Positions 43,568-52,319 of a stretch of DNA of 64,000 nt are shown piece after piece. This DNA is from Acidobacteriota bacterium (lineage in GTDB: Bacteria > Acidobacteriota > Thermoanaerobaculia > Multivoradales > JBCCEF01). The notes under the pieces were generated by a model. The model saw only the letters and a program-made list of their open reading frames with translations, did not search any database and had not been told where the DNA came from. Both the position numbers and the translations under genes were made by a program. Each line of letters opens with the position of its first letter. The first letter of the stretch is position 1. The stretch spans positions 62,001 to 126,000 of the forward strand of contig JBCCEF010000013.1 in the NCBI GenBank assembly GCA_039030395.1, read 5' to 3'.

Positions 43568-46204
43568 ATGCGCTACTCGTATTCAGGCCGCCCGCTTTCG
43601 TTGTCGGTGATTTCACTGCTGCTGGCCCTTGCCCTGCCGACGGCGACGCCCGCCGCACCTCTCGAGCGCATCCGATTCCAAATCGAGACGGCGACGGAAG
43701 GGGTCTATCGAGTGACCTACGAAGATCTCACCGCGGCGGGCCTGAGCCTCGCTTTCCTACCCAGCTCGGCGCTCCGTCTGCGACAGGGCGACACGATCCA
43801 ACCCATCCGTCGCCTCGATGGGGACGATGGACGTTTCGGTCCCGGCGACCGGTTGGAGTTCGTCGCCCGGCGCCTGGCAGGCGACTTCACCTACCACCAC
43901 GGCTGGGCCGACCGCAACGTGTATTGGCTGGAGACCCACAGGGAAGGATCGCCATCGATCGTCGAAAGTGCGGCGCAAGCGGGCGGGCGGCCGACTCCCC
44001 TGCGAGGGTCGATCCACCTGGAAGAGGAAGAAATCCTGCTGCGCTTCCCACGGGAAACGCTGTTGACCGATGAGGGCTGGTACTGGAAGAGGCTGAGCCA
44101 TCTGGACCGGGAGCCTTTCGCGATGCCGATTCGGCTACCTCATTTGGATGCGGCGTCGAGCCGACCGGTCACCCTCCGGCTACGGTTTCGCGGCTGGTCC
44201 AAGGTGCTCCAAACCACCCCACCACAGCCCGGGTCCTCGAAGCCCGACGATCATCGAGTCGAGGTGCTGCTCGACGGCCGGGTGGTCGGCGAAGGGCGTT
44301 GGAACAACCATCGTGATGGCTACCTTCTCTCGATCGAAGGTCTGTCCGCCCGCGCCTTCCAGGGAGGCGAAGCGCGGCTTGCTCTGCGGGTACCGCGCCG
44401 GGGCCCGGAGGATCAACCCCTGGTGGACGTTTCCGCCCTGGACTGGATCGAACTGGACTATCCGCGCATCGGTCAACTCGCCAGATCCGGCCGGAGAATC
44501 ACGCCGGAGAACGCACCCGCGACGGTGCGGGCCGATCCGAATCAACCGGTCGCCGTGTGGAGTGACGACGGCCAGCGGATCTCTCTGCCGGCCGGCGAGG
44601 GGCACTTCCGGCTTCCCTCTTTCCCTTCATTCTTCACCGTTGCGGACGATACCCTGCGGACTCCGGAGCGCATCACCGTCGGCCGACCACCGCGCCTGCG
44701 GAGCGAGGACCGGGGCGCCGATTACATCGCGGTGGTTCATCCCCGGCTGCGAAAGGCCGTTCAACCACTGATCCAGGCCCATCGGCAACGCGGTCTGCGG
44801 GTGGAGATCGTGGGCATTGGCGAGATCTGGCATGAATTCGGCGGCGGCGTGCCCCATCCACGGGCGCTGCGCGAGTTCCTTGCCTACGCCCACCATCACT
44901 GGCACCCACCGGCGCCGCGTTTCGTCCTGCTGGTGGGCGACGCGAGCTGGGACACGCGCAATCCGGTCATCCGCAAGCAGAACTATGCGGAGTTGCCCTA
45001 CGCTCCCGGGCGGGGCCTTCTGCTCGGTACCAATCGGGCTCAGACCTACTCCGACCAGCCCTACCGCAACCGGCGGAATCTCATTCCCACCGCGTCCTAC
45101 GGCTCCCTATTGGGCCATGCCGCAACGGACAACTGGTTCGTAGCCTTCGGCGAGGACGACCTCCATCCCCAAATGGCGATCGGCCGCTTCCCGGTGGTCG
45201 AAGAAGCCGAGGTCGCAGCGATCGTGGCGAAGACCCTGCGTGCCCTCGACGGTCCTCCCCCCGGACCGGAGCGCCGCGAGGTGGTGTGGATCAGCGACGG
45301 CAACTCCATTGTCGAAAGCACCAACCGCCGACTGATCCGTCAGTTGACGGCCCGGGGCTTTACGGACCGACGCATCCGCCCACAAGCGTCCGACGCTTCG
45401 CCGGCCGAACGCCGTGAGCGCTTGCTCGCAGCCTTCGATTCCGGACCACCCCTCATCCACTTCATCGGCCATGGCGGGCGCAATATCTGGCGCACCGGCC
45501 TGAGCGAGGAAGAGGCGCTGAAGGATTTGTTCACCCTGGAAGATCTCGATCGTCTCCAGGCCCAAAAACAAAGTCCCATCGTGCTCTCGATGAGTTGCTA
45601 CTCGGCGCCCTTCGATCACCCCAACGTCGACTCCATCGGCGAGAAGATGCTGCGCCTGGAGAATCGTGGCGCCGTCGCGGTGCTCGCCGCCAGCTCTCGC
45701 AATTCCCCATCCTTTCGCATGAGTTGGACGCTGCTGCGGGAACTGCTCGACAGCGACACCCTCGGCGAGGCGATCCAGATCGCCAAGGGAAAGACCAACA
45801 ATCGCGATTTCATCGAGCAGTACAACCTGCTCGGCGATCCGGCGCTCCCGGTTGGGCTGGCGGCGGCGGACCTCGTTTTGCGCGAAGCCACCACCCTGGC
45901 GGGCCGTGAGCGCGCGGTCTATCTGAGCTTCGGAGAGACTCGCGGGACGCCAGCCCAGGGAATGCTCGAATGGTTGGGAGCCGGCGACGAAGTGATTTTC
46001 GAGCAGGCGGTTGAGTTGCGCCGAGATGGCGCTATTGTTGCCTTCGCCGGGCCGCCGGAGCGCGCATCGAGGGTTCGTGCGGTGCGCGCCTATCTGTGGA
46101 ACCCGGATTCCGGCGCCGATGGCGCCGGGCGCCTCCAATTGATGCCGAATCCACCGCCGCGGCGCCTCGCCGCCCGCAACCTCCCTGAGGAGAGTCCAAG
46201 ATGA
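43568..46204 (+). CDS. Secreted C25-family (gingipain/PorU-like) cysteine peptidase
   Basis: This 878-residue protein has a signal peptide ending near TPAA (about 30). The N-terminal part (about 34-370) contains beta-rich domains with YRVTYEDLTAAG, as in PorU-like proteins. Residues about 390-760 form the caspase-like catalytic region of family C25, with H635 in HFIGHGGRNIW and C677 in LSMSCYSAPF as the dyad. The protein lacks an evident C-terminal sorting domain. PorU is the C25 peptidase that processes C-terminal signals in type IX secretion; whether this protein does anything similar is speculation. It overlaps the following lipoprotein gene (ATGA). Confidence 0.85.
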   Translation: MRYSYSGRPLSLSVISLLLALALPTATPAAPLERIRFQIETATEGVYRVTYEDLTAAGLSLAFLPSSALRLRQGDTIQPIRRLDGDDGRFGPGDRLEFVARRLAGDFTYHHGWADRNVYWLETHREGSPSIVESAAQAGGRPTPLRGSIHLEEEEILLRFPRETLLTDEGWYWKRLSHLDREPFAMPIRLPHLDAASSRPVTLRLRFRGWSKVLQTTPPQPGSSKPDDHRVEVLLDGRVVGEGRWNNHRDGYLLSIEGLSARAFQGGEARLALRVPRRGPEDQPLVDVSALDWIELDYPRIGQLARSGRRITPENAPATVRADPNQPVAVWSDDGQRISLPAGEGHFRLPSFPSFFTVADDTLRTPERITVGRPPRLRSEDRGADYIAVVHPRLRKAVQPLIQAHRQRGLRVEIVGIGEIWHEFGGGVPHPRALREFLAYAHHHWHPPAPRFVLLVGDASWDTRNPVIRKQNYAELPYAPGRGLLLGTNRAQTYSDQPYRNRRNLIPTASYGSLLGHAATDNWFVAFGEDDLHPQMAIGRFPVVEEAEVAAIVAKTLRALDGPPPGPERREVVWISDGNSIVESTNRRLIRQLTARGFTDRRIRPQASDASPAERRERLLAAFDSGPPLIHFIGHGGRNIWRTGLSEEEALKDLFTLEDLDRLQAQKQSPIVLSMSCYSAPFDHPNVDSIGEKMLRLENRGAVAVLAASSRNSPSFRMSWTLLRELLDSDTLGEAIQIAKGKTNNRDFIEQYNLLGDPALPVGLAAADLVLREATTLAGRERAVYLSFGETRGTPAQGMLEWLGAGDEVIFEQAVELRRDGAIVAFAGPPERASRVRAVRAYLWNPDSGADGAGRLQLMPNPPPRRLAARNLPEESPR

Positions 46205-46659
46205 CACGTCGTCTCGCCCTTCTACCTTGCCTTGCGCTGGTCGTCTCCATCGGCTGTGGAGCCCCGGACACCAACCCCGACACCAGCTCCGGCCCCGGCA
46301 ACGAGCCGGCCGCTGCTCCGGAACCGGCACCCGCACCGCAGGCGCGGGCGCGCGACGACGCCAACCGCATCGCCTGGCGAACCGCCAGCGAGGTGGACAA
46401 CTTTGGCTACGACATCTACCGCGCGGAGAGCCCCGATGGCCCCTTCGAGCGCATCACGGAGCAGCCCCTAGAGGGCGCCGGAACCACCGATTTGCCTTCG
46501 AGCTACGAGTACTTCGACGAGACCATCGAGTACGGCAAGGAGTACTTCTACTACGTCGAATCGATCTCGATGAACGGCGAGCGGCAGCCGTTCACGCCGG
46601 TTTCCCGGGCGGCGCCCAAACCGGGGCCGTCGGCACGGGAAGGCTCGGAAGAAGGCTAG
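46201..46659 (+). CDS. Lipoprotein with FnIII-like domain
   Basis: This 152-residue protein has a lipobox VSIGC (Cys19), a Pro/Ala-rich spacer (about 30-48) and a single FnIII-like domain, IAWRTASEVDNFGYDIYRAE through EYGKEYFYYVESIS. It is probably anchored at the outer membrane or cell surface. Its ATG overlaps the C25 peptidase stop, so the two are translated together and may act as a complex. Its stop overlaps that of the convergent GT-C gene. Confidence 0.8.
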   Translation: MTRRLALLPCLALVVSIGCGAPDTNPDTSSGPGNEPAAAPEPAPAPQARARDDANRIAWRTASEVDNFGYDIYRAESPDGPFERITEQPLEGAGTTDLPSSYEYFDETIEYGKEYFYYVESISMNGERQPFTPVSRAAPKPGPSAREGSEEG

Positions 46660-47969
46660 GTGGAAGCGGCAGCGCGATCGGAGGACGTTGCGTTGCGGTC
46701 GAGCAACGCCCCGCCAAGGGCCGCGAAAAAGACGAGGGCCGGAAGCATCTGGATGCGGTAGCGCGTTTTGACGTGCAGGACCAGAAAAAGCCCCAGGTTG
46801 TAAACCAGAAAGAGCCCAAGGACCCACCACCAGCGACGTTGGACGAGGGACAGGCCTCGACCTTTCCACAGCCAGCCCACCAGCCCAACAGCGGCCCCGA
46901 CCAGCAGCGCAAGGTACATCCCCCAACTCACGAACCGGAGGATCCAGGCCAACCCTGCCGGCGTCTGTCGGTAGCCCGCTCCAAGCTCGGCGATCGCTCC
47001 GCCGGGGAGCTGGTCCGTCAAGAACGAACCGGGAGCAAACAAGCGCCCGTACTGGCTACTGACCTGATCCCGCAGCACCGTCGCCAGGCCCCTTTGCCGC
47101 ACGAAGGAACGAATTTTCCGCCACAGAATGCGGTCGCGTTCCGCGGCGGTCGCGGCGCTCGCCCGGTAGGTACGGGCCTCACGCACCACCAGACTGACCG
47201 CACCGGAAGCGTCCTCGCCGGAGTCTGCTGCTCCCTCATTGAGGCCTACCCAGAGGTTGAAGGCAGCGCTCGACGCCACGGCAAAGCGGCCTTCGCGCCG
47301 GGCGTTTTCGAGCATCGTCGGCAGCAGGAGGAGAAAGGCAAGGCCCGCCACCGCCGCTACCCGCTGGAGACCCTTCGGCTCGCGGGCGAGAGGCCACAGG
47401 AGCACCGGCAGGAAGGGGCCGAGCAGGCTCTTGGTCGCCAGGGCCAAGGCGACCAACGCCCCCAGCAGCACCATCCACGGCCACGAGCGGCGGCCGGTGA
47501 TGAGGATCCAAAGAATTCCCGAAAACCACAGTAAATGGGGCACTTCCGGCCAGCGGTAGTGAGCGAAGGCGGCCAAGGGTGGATAGGTTGCCAACCAGAG
47601 GGTCGCGTACCGCACCGACTGAGTTCCCTGCGGCAGGAGGCGGGCGAGGACCCCGCGGAGTAGGACGATGGCGGCAGCGAGGGCCGCCACCTGCAGCCCC
47701 GTCAAGAGGGCCTCACCGGGAATCCAGGCGAGCAGCCGAGCATAGAGCGGCGGCCACAGCAGATCCGGCGAGAAAGGCTCGCCGGAACGCAGGGCCTCGG
47801 CGGCTGCCCGGTAGGTACGTTCGTCTCCGAAAGGCCGCCGCGCCGCCGGCCAGAGAGCGATCACGGTGAGCAGAGCGTGCACCGCCAGCCCTACCAGAAT
47901 CGGCAAGTAGCGCTCGGTTCTCTCCACGTTCGGCAACCGAGGCTGCCGGTTTCCCGCCTCGGGCGTCAT
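46656..47969 (-). CDS. GT-C type membrane glycosyltransferase (GT39/ArnT-like)
   Basis: This 437-residue polytopic protein has about nine to ten hydrophobic helices. The first exoplasmic loop carries GDERTYRAAAEAL (DE motif, near residue 48), where GT-C enzymes hold an acidic catalytic residue. It should transfer a sugar from a lipid-phosphate donor on the outer face of the inner membrane. No acceptor can be named. Its ATG is one base after the stop of the amidotransferase gene, so the two are co-transcribed. Its 3' end overlaps the convergent lipoprotein gene by four bases. Confidence 0.78.
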   Translation of the reverse strand: MTPEAGNRQPRLPNVERTERYLPILVGLAVHALLTVIALWPAARRPFGDERTYRAAAEALRSGEPFSPDLLWPPLYARLLAWIPGEALLTGLQVAALAAAIVLLRGVLARLLPQGTQSVRYATLWLATYPPLAAFAHYRWPEVPHLLWFSGILWILITGRRSWPWMVLLGALVALALATKSLLGPFLPVLLWPLAREPKGLQRVAAVAGLAFLLLLPTMLENARREGRFAVASSAAFNLWVGLNEGAADSGEDASGAVSLVVREARTYRASAATAAERDRILWRKIRSFVRQRGLATVLRDQVSSQYGRLFAPGSFLTDQLPGGAIAELGAGYRQTPAGLAWILRFVSWGMYLALLVGAAVGLVGWLWKGRGLSLVQRRWWWVLGLFLVYNLGLFLVLHVKTRYRIQMLPALVFFAALGGALLDRNATSSDRAAAST

Positions 47970-47970
47970 C

Positions 47971-48699
47971 CTAGATGTCGAAAACCAGCTCGAAAAAAGT
48001 CTGCAGCAGGCCGTTCGCCTCGGGACTCGGCCGGAAGCCGGCCAGCGCCTCGGCGCGCTCTTGAGCGTTCATATTCTCGGCGTAGCTGTCGAGGTAGCGC
48101 TCGAAGCGGCGGCGGTTCTCGGCTCCGTCCAGTTCCGGATGGAACTGACTGGCCCAGATCGGCCGATCCGGCACGCGGAAAGCCTGGAAGGGACAAAGAT
48201 CGCTCTCCGCCAGGTTTTCGTACTGCGGCGGCAGGGCAGTCGCCCGGTCCTTGCGGCCGAGTTGAGCCGAAAAGCGCTCCGGCAGCGTGCCGAACAGCGG
48301 ATCGTCCTTGCCGGCGGCGGTCAACCGAATGCCCTTGGTGCCCACTTCCAGGGTCGGGGGGTCGAACACGATCGTGCCGCCGAGAGCCTCGACCATGCAC
48401 TGGAACCCGAAACACGAAGCGAAGGTCGGATGGCCGGAGTCCACCACCCGGCGCAACAGCTCGAACAGCTTTTCCTGTTGCGGCAGGTGGCCCTTGGAGA
48501 CGTAGTACTCACCGCTACCGCCAATCAGCACGGCATCGTGACGCCGGACGGTCTCCCAAGCGGGCGGTCCCTCCAGCAGGTCGTGGGTCGCCACTCGGTC
48601 GAGGGGCAAGCCGGAGAACTCGGCGAAGGAACGGTGTTCCCGCGGCCGCGCCGGGTCCGTCACCTCCCGCGCCTGGAGGAGCAAGGCATGAATGGGCAT
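47971..48699 (-). CDS. Class I glutamine amidotransferase-like protein
   Basis: This 242-residue protein has the GATase nucleophile elbow FASCFGFQ (C96) and the H187/E189 pair in SQFHPELDG, so the triad is complete. The LIGGSGEYYVSKG stretch is as in stand-alone GuaA-like amidotransferases. It should release ammonia from glutamine or hydrolyse a gamma-glutamyl amide. No synthetase is adjacent, but the amidoligase operon lies about 2.2 kb beyond the divergent Ppx/GppA gene. Amidotransferases of this kind have been predicted to accompany GCS2/ATP-grasp systems, so a shared pathway is a reasonable inference. Confidence 0.85.
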   Translation of the reverse strand: MPIHALLLQAREVTDPARPREHRSFAEFSGLPLDRVATHDLLEGPPAWETVRRHDAVLIGGSGEYYVSKGHLPQQEKLFELLRRVVDSGHPTFASCFGFQCMVEALGGTIVFDPPTLEVGTKGIRLTAAGKDDPLFGTLPERFSAQLGRKDRATALPPQYENLAESDLCPFQAFRVPDRPIWASQFHPELDGAENRRRFERYLDSYAENMNAQERAEALAGFRPSPEANGLLQTFFELVFDI

Positions 48700-48761
48700 C
48701 GCGGAATTCTACCCTCTCCGCTCGGCGGCGACGCACGGCCGGCGATAGAATTCCGCCCGAT

Positions 48762-50372
48762 ATGAGCCCTCCCAAGTCGTCCTCCCCTCGGCAGAGCCTG
48801 CCGGTCCAGGCGCTTCCCTCGGAGGCGCCCACCACCCCCGGCCGCATCGCTGCCATCGACGTGGGTTCGAACTCCATCCACATGGTGATTGCCGATCCTG
48901 ACGCCGCCGGCGGCTTTCGGGTGGTGGATCGAGAGAAGGAGATGGTGCGTCTCGGCCGCAGCGCCCTGTCGAAGCACCGGCGCCTGTCGAAGAAAGCCGT
49001 GCGCGACGGTCTCGAAGCCCTCGCCCGGATGACCACCCTGGCCCGCCTGCGGGGCGTCACCCGCACCGCGGCGGTGGCGACCAGCGCCGTACGGGAGGCG
49101 GAGAACGGACAGGACTTTCTCGATCAGGTGCGCGCCCGCTCCGGCCTGGAGGTGCGGCTCCTCTCCGGCGAGGACGAAGGCCGACTGATCTACCGGGCGG
49201 TACGGGAAGCGGTCGATCTGGGTCAAGGCCACACCGTCGTGGCGGACATCGGGGGCGGCAGCACCGAGTGGATCCACACCGTCGGCGGGGCTCTCGAGGC
49301 GGTCGTCAGCCTGCGCCTAGGCTCCCTGCGCTGCGCCGCCGATCTCAAAGGCAGTCCGCCGTCGGCGAAGTCCGTGCGCAAATTGAACAAGGCGATCGCT
49401 CAGCGACTCGACGCCTTGCCGGCGCCGCCAGCCTGCGATCTGATGGTCGCCACCTCCGGCACCGCCGCCTGTTGCGCTGACCTGGCCGACCACTTCGCAG
49501 GCCGGAATCCGCCCACCACCCCTTCCGGCCTGCGCGAACTGCGGATCAAAGATCTCGATCGGGTGATCGAGCGGCTGGCGGTGATTCCCCAGGAGAAGAT
49601 CGTGCTGCTGCCGCCGGTGGCTCCACAGCGCTCCGGATCGATCTTTCCGGGCGCCTTGATCCTCCGCCGCGTCGCCGCCCTCGCCAAGGTCGACCGCATT
49701 CAGGTGAGCGACCGGGCGCTGCGCGAAGGAATCGTGCTCGATCTCGTCGGTCGTTCCCTCGATGAACTACCTGAACCGGGACAGATTCGCGCCGAGCAGA
49801 TCGACTCTTTCAGTCAGCGGGCTCCGGCCATCTACGAGCACCACCGAACCACCGCCCGACTGGCGGCCCGCCTGTTCGACCTGACGGTTTCGGTCCACGG
49901 CCTCGGCCCGCGCGAGCGAGAGTGGCTGGAGTACGCGGCGATGCTCCACGACATCGGCTACCTGGTCGGCTACCGACGGCACCACAAGCACAGCTACTAC
50001 CTGATCACCAGCGCTCCTCTCGACGCCTTCGATCCGCGGGAGATCGCCGTGATCGCCCACGTCGCCCGCTACCATCGGCGGGCCACCCCATCAAAGAAAC
50101 ACCCGACCTTCGCTGCCCTCAAGGGCTGGCAGCAGACCAGCGTTCGCAAGCTCGCTCCTCTGCTTCGAATCGCCGACGCCCTGGACCGCAGCCACGCCCA
50201 GAGGGTAGAAAATCTCTACTGCTCGATCCGCAAGAAGAAGGTCGTAATGGAGGTGATTTCGTCCCTCGACATCGACCTCGAATTGCGTTCGACCCGCGAA
50301 CGGGCTCGCCTGTTCAATAAGGTCTTCGGCTGCAAAGTCAAGGTTCGCCAAGGCCTCGAACCCGTCGACTAG
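48762..50372 (+). CDS. Ppx/GppA family exopolyphosphatase with C-terminal HD domain
   Basis: From ATG 48762 it has 536 residues. IAAIDVGSNSIHMVIAD (near 29-45) and VVADIGGGSTEW are the two phosphate-binding motifs of the ASKHA-fold Ppx/GppA domain. The C-terminal third contains an HD-type region, MLHDIGYLVGYRRHHKHSYY, as in full-length E. coli-type Ppx. It should hydrolyse polyphosphate or pppGpp and thus affect the stringent response. The frame is open upstream to 47877, but that part is antisense to the amidotransferase and GT-C genes. The TAG stop is the start of repeat copy E. Confidence 0.9.
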   Translation: MSPPKSSSPRQSLPVQALPSEAPTTPGRIAAIDVGSNSIHMVIADPDAAGGFRVVDREKEMVRLGRSALSKHRRLSKKAVRDGLEALARMTTLARLRGVTRTAAVATSAVREAENGQDFLDQVRARSGLEVRLLSGEDEGRLIYRAVREAVDLGQGHTVVADIGGGSTEWIHTVGGALEAVVSLRLGSLRCAADLKGSPPSAKSVRKLNKAIAQRLDALPAPPACDLMVATSGTAACCADLADHFAGRNPPTTPSGLRELRIKDLDRVIERLAVIPQEKIVLLPPVAPQRSGSIFPGALILRRVAALAKVDRIQVSDRALREGIVLDLVGRSLDELPEPGQIRAEQIDSFSQRAPAIYEHHRTTARLAARLFDLTVSVHGLGPREREWLEYAAMLHDIGYLVGYRRHHKHSYYLITSAPLDAFDPREIAVIAHVARYHRRATPSKKHPTFAALKGWQQTSVRKLAPLLRIADALDRSHAQRVENLYCSIRKKKVVMEVISSLDIDLELRSTRERARLFNKVFGCKVKVRQGLEPVD

Positions 50373-50498
50373 CAGGTTTGCTGGGCGCCCGCACACGGTC
50401 CGCCCCTCGCGCCAAAAAGCTTAGCTTTCTTGGCTCACCCCGTCCTCGCTGCCTGCGGCGCTGCCTCGTCCTGGGGAGCCCAGCCCCGCGGGCTCGGA
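50369..50498 (+). repeat. Stop-codon-abutting structured repeat, copy E
   Basis: It begins CTAGCAGGTTTGCTGGGCGC, and its TAG is the stop codon of the Ppx/GppA gene. The terminal hairpin is shortened or degraded compared with copies A-D. The body keeps CGCCCCTCGCGCC, an AAAAGCTTAGCTTTCTT hairpin, the core GGCTCACCCCGTCCTCGCT (two changes), CTGCCTGCGGCGCTGCCTCG and GGGCTCGG near 50490. It lies in the 227-base gap before the small gene at 50600. Confidence 0.8.
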
Positions 50499-50599
50499 AG
50501 GCGCCATCAGGTTGCTGTAAACTCTTACTTCGAAACCCATCGCCGCAAAGAAAACGTACCCTGGGGGCTACATCGGCGATGGAGTGAGGAGGAGAGAAG

Positions 50600-50932
50600 G
50601 TGTCGGACACCCCCGACCGCATCAGCGCCGCGTTGTTGAACATCGACGAGAAGGAAGCGGAGCGCCTGGTGCGCAAAGCCATGCCGCACGGCGAACGGAC
50701 CTGCGGACCGAACCGGGCCGAGCACAAGATCGTGGGACTGAGCCTCGCTTCCGAAGGCCGCCATCTCGCCCAGCAAGAGTTGATGTTTCTCCGCCTGCAC
50801 GCCAACGGCCTCGCCCATCTGGTGGGTGAGGCGCACCGCGCGGCGCGGGAGATGGCGGACCGCCTCGGTCTGCCTCTGCCGGAAGCGGCCGACCGGGTGA
50901 TGAACCGGATGATCGAAGAAAAAGGCCGCTAG
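50600..50932 (+). CDS. Small helical protein of unknown function, 110 residues
   Basis: GTG 50600 is preceded by GGAGGAG at a good distance. The product is charged and almost wholly helical (AALLNIDEKEAERLVRKAM, LAHLVGEAHRAAREMADRLG) with no signal peptide. I do not recognise the family. Its stop overlaps the stop of the convergent ATP-grasp gene (CTAG shared), and it may belong to the same locus. It is not part of the amidoligase operon itself. Confidence 0.7.
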   Translation: MSDTPDRISAALLNIDEKEAERLVRKAMPHGERTCGPNRAEHKIVGLSLASEGRHLAQQELMFLRLHANGLAHLVGEAHRAAREMADRLGLPLPEAADRVMNRMIEEKGR

Positions 50933-52233
50933 GCCGGACTCTCCTCGGTGGCGGCGTCGCCGCCCGTGCCTTCCGACGGCGGCGTGATGCCCAGACGATC
51001 CTGCTCGGTTTTGCGCCAGAACTGGATCATGCCAAAAAAGTGGTCCGTGAACTGCTCGATCTCGTGCTCCGGGAAGAGCGCCGCGACCTTGCGGTGGACG
51101 GCGTCGTGGGCTACATCGGAACCGAAAAAGTCAATCGCCACTTCGTCCAGATGGGACAGATGGCGTTCGCAGAACTCCTCGAATTCGTCCGCCTGGAAGC
51201 GCTCCCGCGCCAGGGCTCCGTAGGCCGCCAGTCGCTCGCGGTACTTCATACCATCGCGCTCGGCGAGGTCGTAGAAGGGCTGCCAGTCGAGGTTCTGACG
51301 CATCTTTCGACCGGTCACGGCGCAGAAGATGGACCAACGCAGCTTCGCCTTGATCAACCACGGGAAGTGGTAGTGCAGTGAGGTGACCTGCGAGTCCGGG
51401 CAGGCGTTGGCGAAATCGATGGGATAAAACTCGCCGCCCTGCCGAAGGGCCTCACAGGAATTGAAGTCCCAGCCGAAGAAGCTGTTGATGGTCAGGGTCA
51501 TATCCCGCAGCAGGCTGGCCTCCTCGCCATCGAGGAAGTTGAAGGCGACCTCGTAGCGGGCGTGGAGCGGTGCCGACGGGTTGTAGCGCACCGGCCGCAC
51601 CTGCGGCCCCACGCCGATCGCCCGCACGAAAAGATCGTGCGGATCCACCGCCTTCTGGACGTGCATCACCCGGGTACCGCTCTCCTCGTAGGCGCGCCGC
51701 AGGTCGGCCTCTTCGCTCAGCCGAGTCACCCCGGCCCAGGCACCTCCGTCATAGGGCTTCATGAACATCGGGTAGCCGAGCTGCTCCCCCACCCGGCCCA
51801 GGTCGAAGGTGCGGGCGTAGCGCTGGAGGGTCGGCTCCAGATCCGACTTTGGCTCGTAGGCTTTGGGCGGCACCATCCAGGTGTCCGGCACCGGCAGGCC
51901 CAAGCGCATCATCGCGCAGTAGGCGGTGTGCTTCTCCATCGACTGCACCGACCAGGGATTGTTGAGGACGTAGAGATCGTCCAGAATGACGGCCTTCTTG
52001 AGCCACTCGCGGCTGGTGTGGTACCAGTGCGTCAGGCGGTCGAGCACCACGTCGAAACGCACCGGCTGGCGCAAATCGTACGGTTCGATGGTCAACCGCT
52101 CCACCTCTACCCGCACCGTGTCCCCGCCGTGGGGAATCGCCAGATCGAGATTCTCCAAAATTCCCTCGAAACAGAGCGGCCAGCAGATGTCGGCGCCGAG
52201 CGAAAGTCCGATCCGTCGTGTGATGTCAGCCAA
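50929..52233 (-). CDS. ATP-grasp amidoligase (RimK-like peptide ligase)
   Basis: From TTG 52233 (GGGAG about nine bases upstream) it has 434 residues. The ATP-grasp features are YPMFMKPYDGGAWAGVTRL (nucleotide-binding Lys and Gly-rich loop), VQKAVDPHDLFVRAIGVG and EFYPIDFANACPD, whose acidic residue and Asn bind Mg-ATP. The central region matches ATP-grasp ligases that join a carboxylate to an amino group through acyl phosphate. The first roughly 100 residues are a separate N-terminal domain. It is the last gene of the GCS2-S51-esterase-ATP-grasp operon, 86 bases after the esterase. The substrate is unknown. Confidence 0.85.
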   Translation of the reverse strand: MADITRRIGLSLGADICWPLCFEGILENLDLAIPHGGDTVRVEVERLTIEPYDLRQPVRFDVVLDRLTHWYHTSREWLKKAVILDDLYVLNNPWSVQSMEKHTAYCAMMRLGLPVPDTWMVPPKAYEPKSDLEPTLQRYARTFDLGRVGEQLGYPMFMKPYDGGAWAGVTRLSEEADLRRAYEESGTRVMHVQKAVDPHDLFVRAIGVGPQVRPVRYNPSAPLHARYEVAFNFLDGEEASLLRDMTLTINSFFGWDFNSCEALRQGGEFYPIDFANACPDSQVTSLHYHFPWLIKAKLRWSIFCAVTGRKMRQNLDWQPFYDLAERDGMKYRERLAAYGALARERFQADEFEEFCERHLSHLDEVAIDFFGSDVAHDAVHRKVAALFPEHEIEQFTDHFFGMIQFWRKTEQDRLGITPPSEGTGGDAATEESPA

Positions 52234-52319
52234 TTCTCAAATCTCCCTCATGCCGGCCGCGGGAAGCATCCCCGCCCAAGCCGTGCGCTGCATCTTACTG
52301 GAGGAGGCGCCGAAATCCG

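Noticed and set aside
47877-48761. N-terminal extension of the Ppx/GppA frame
   Set aside because: It is antisense to the amidotransferase and GT-C genes; family length and motifs support the ATG at 48762.
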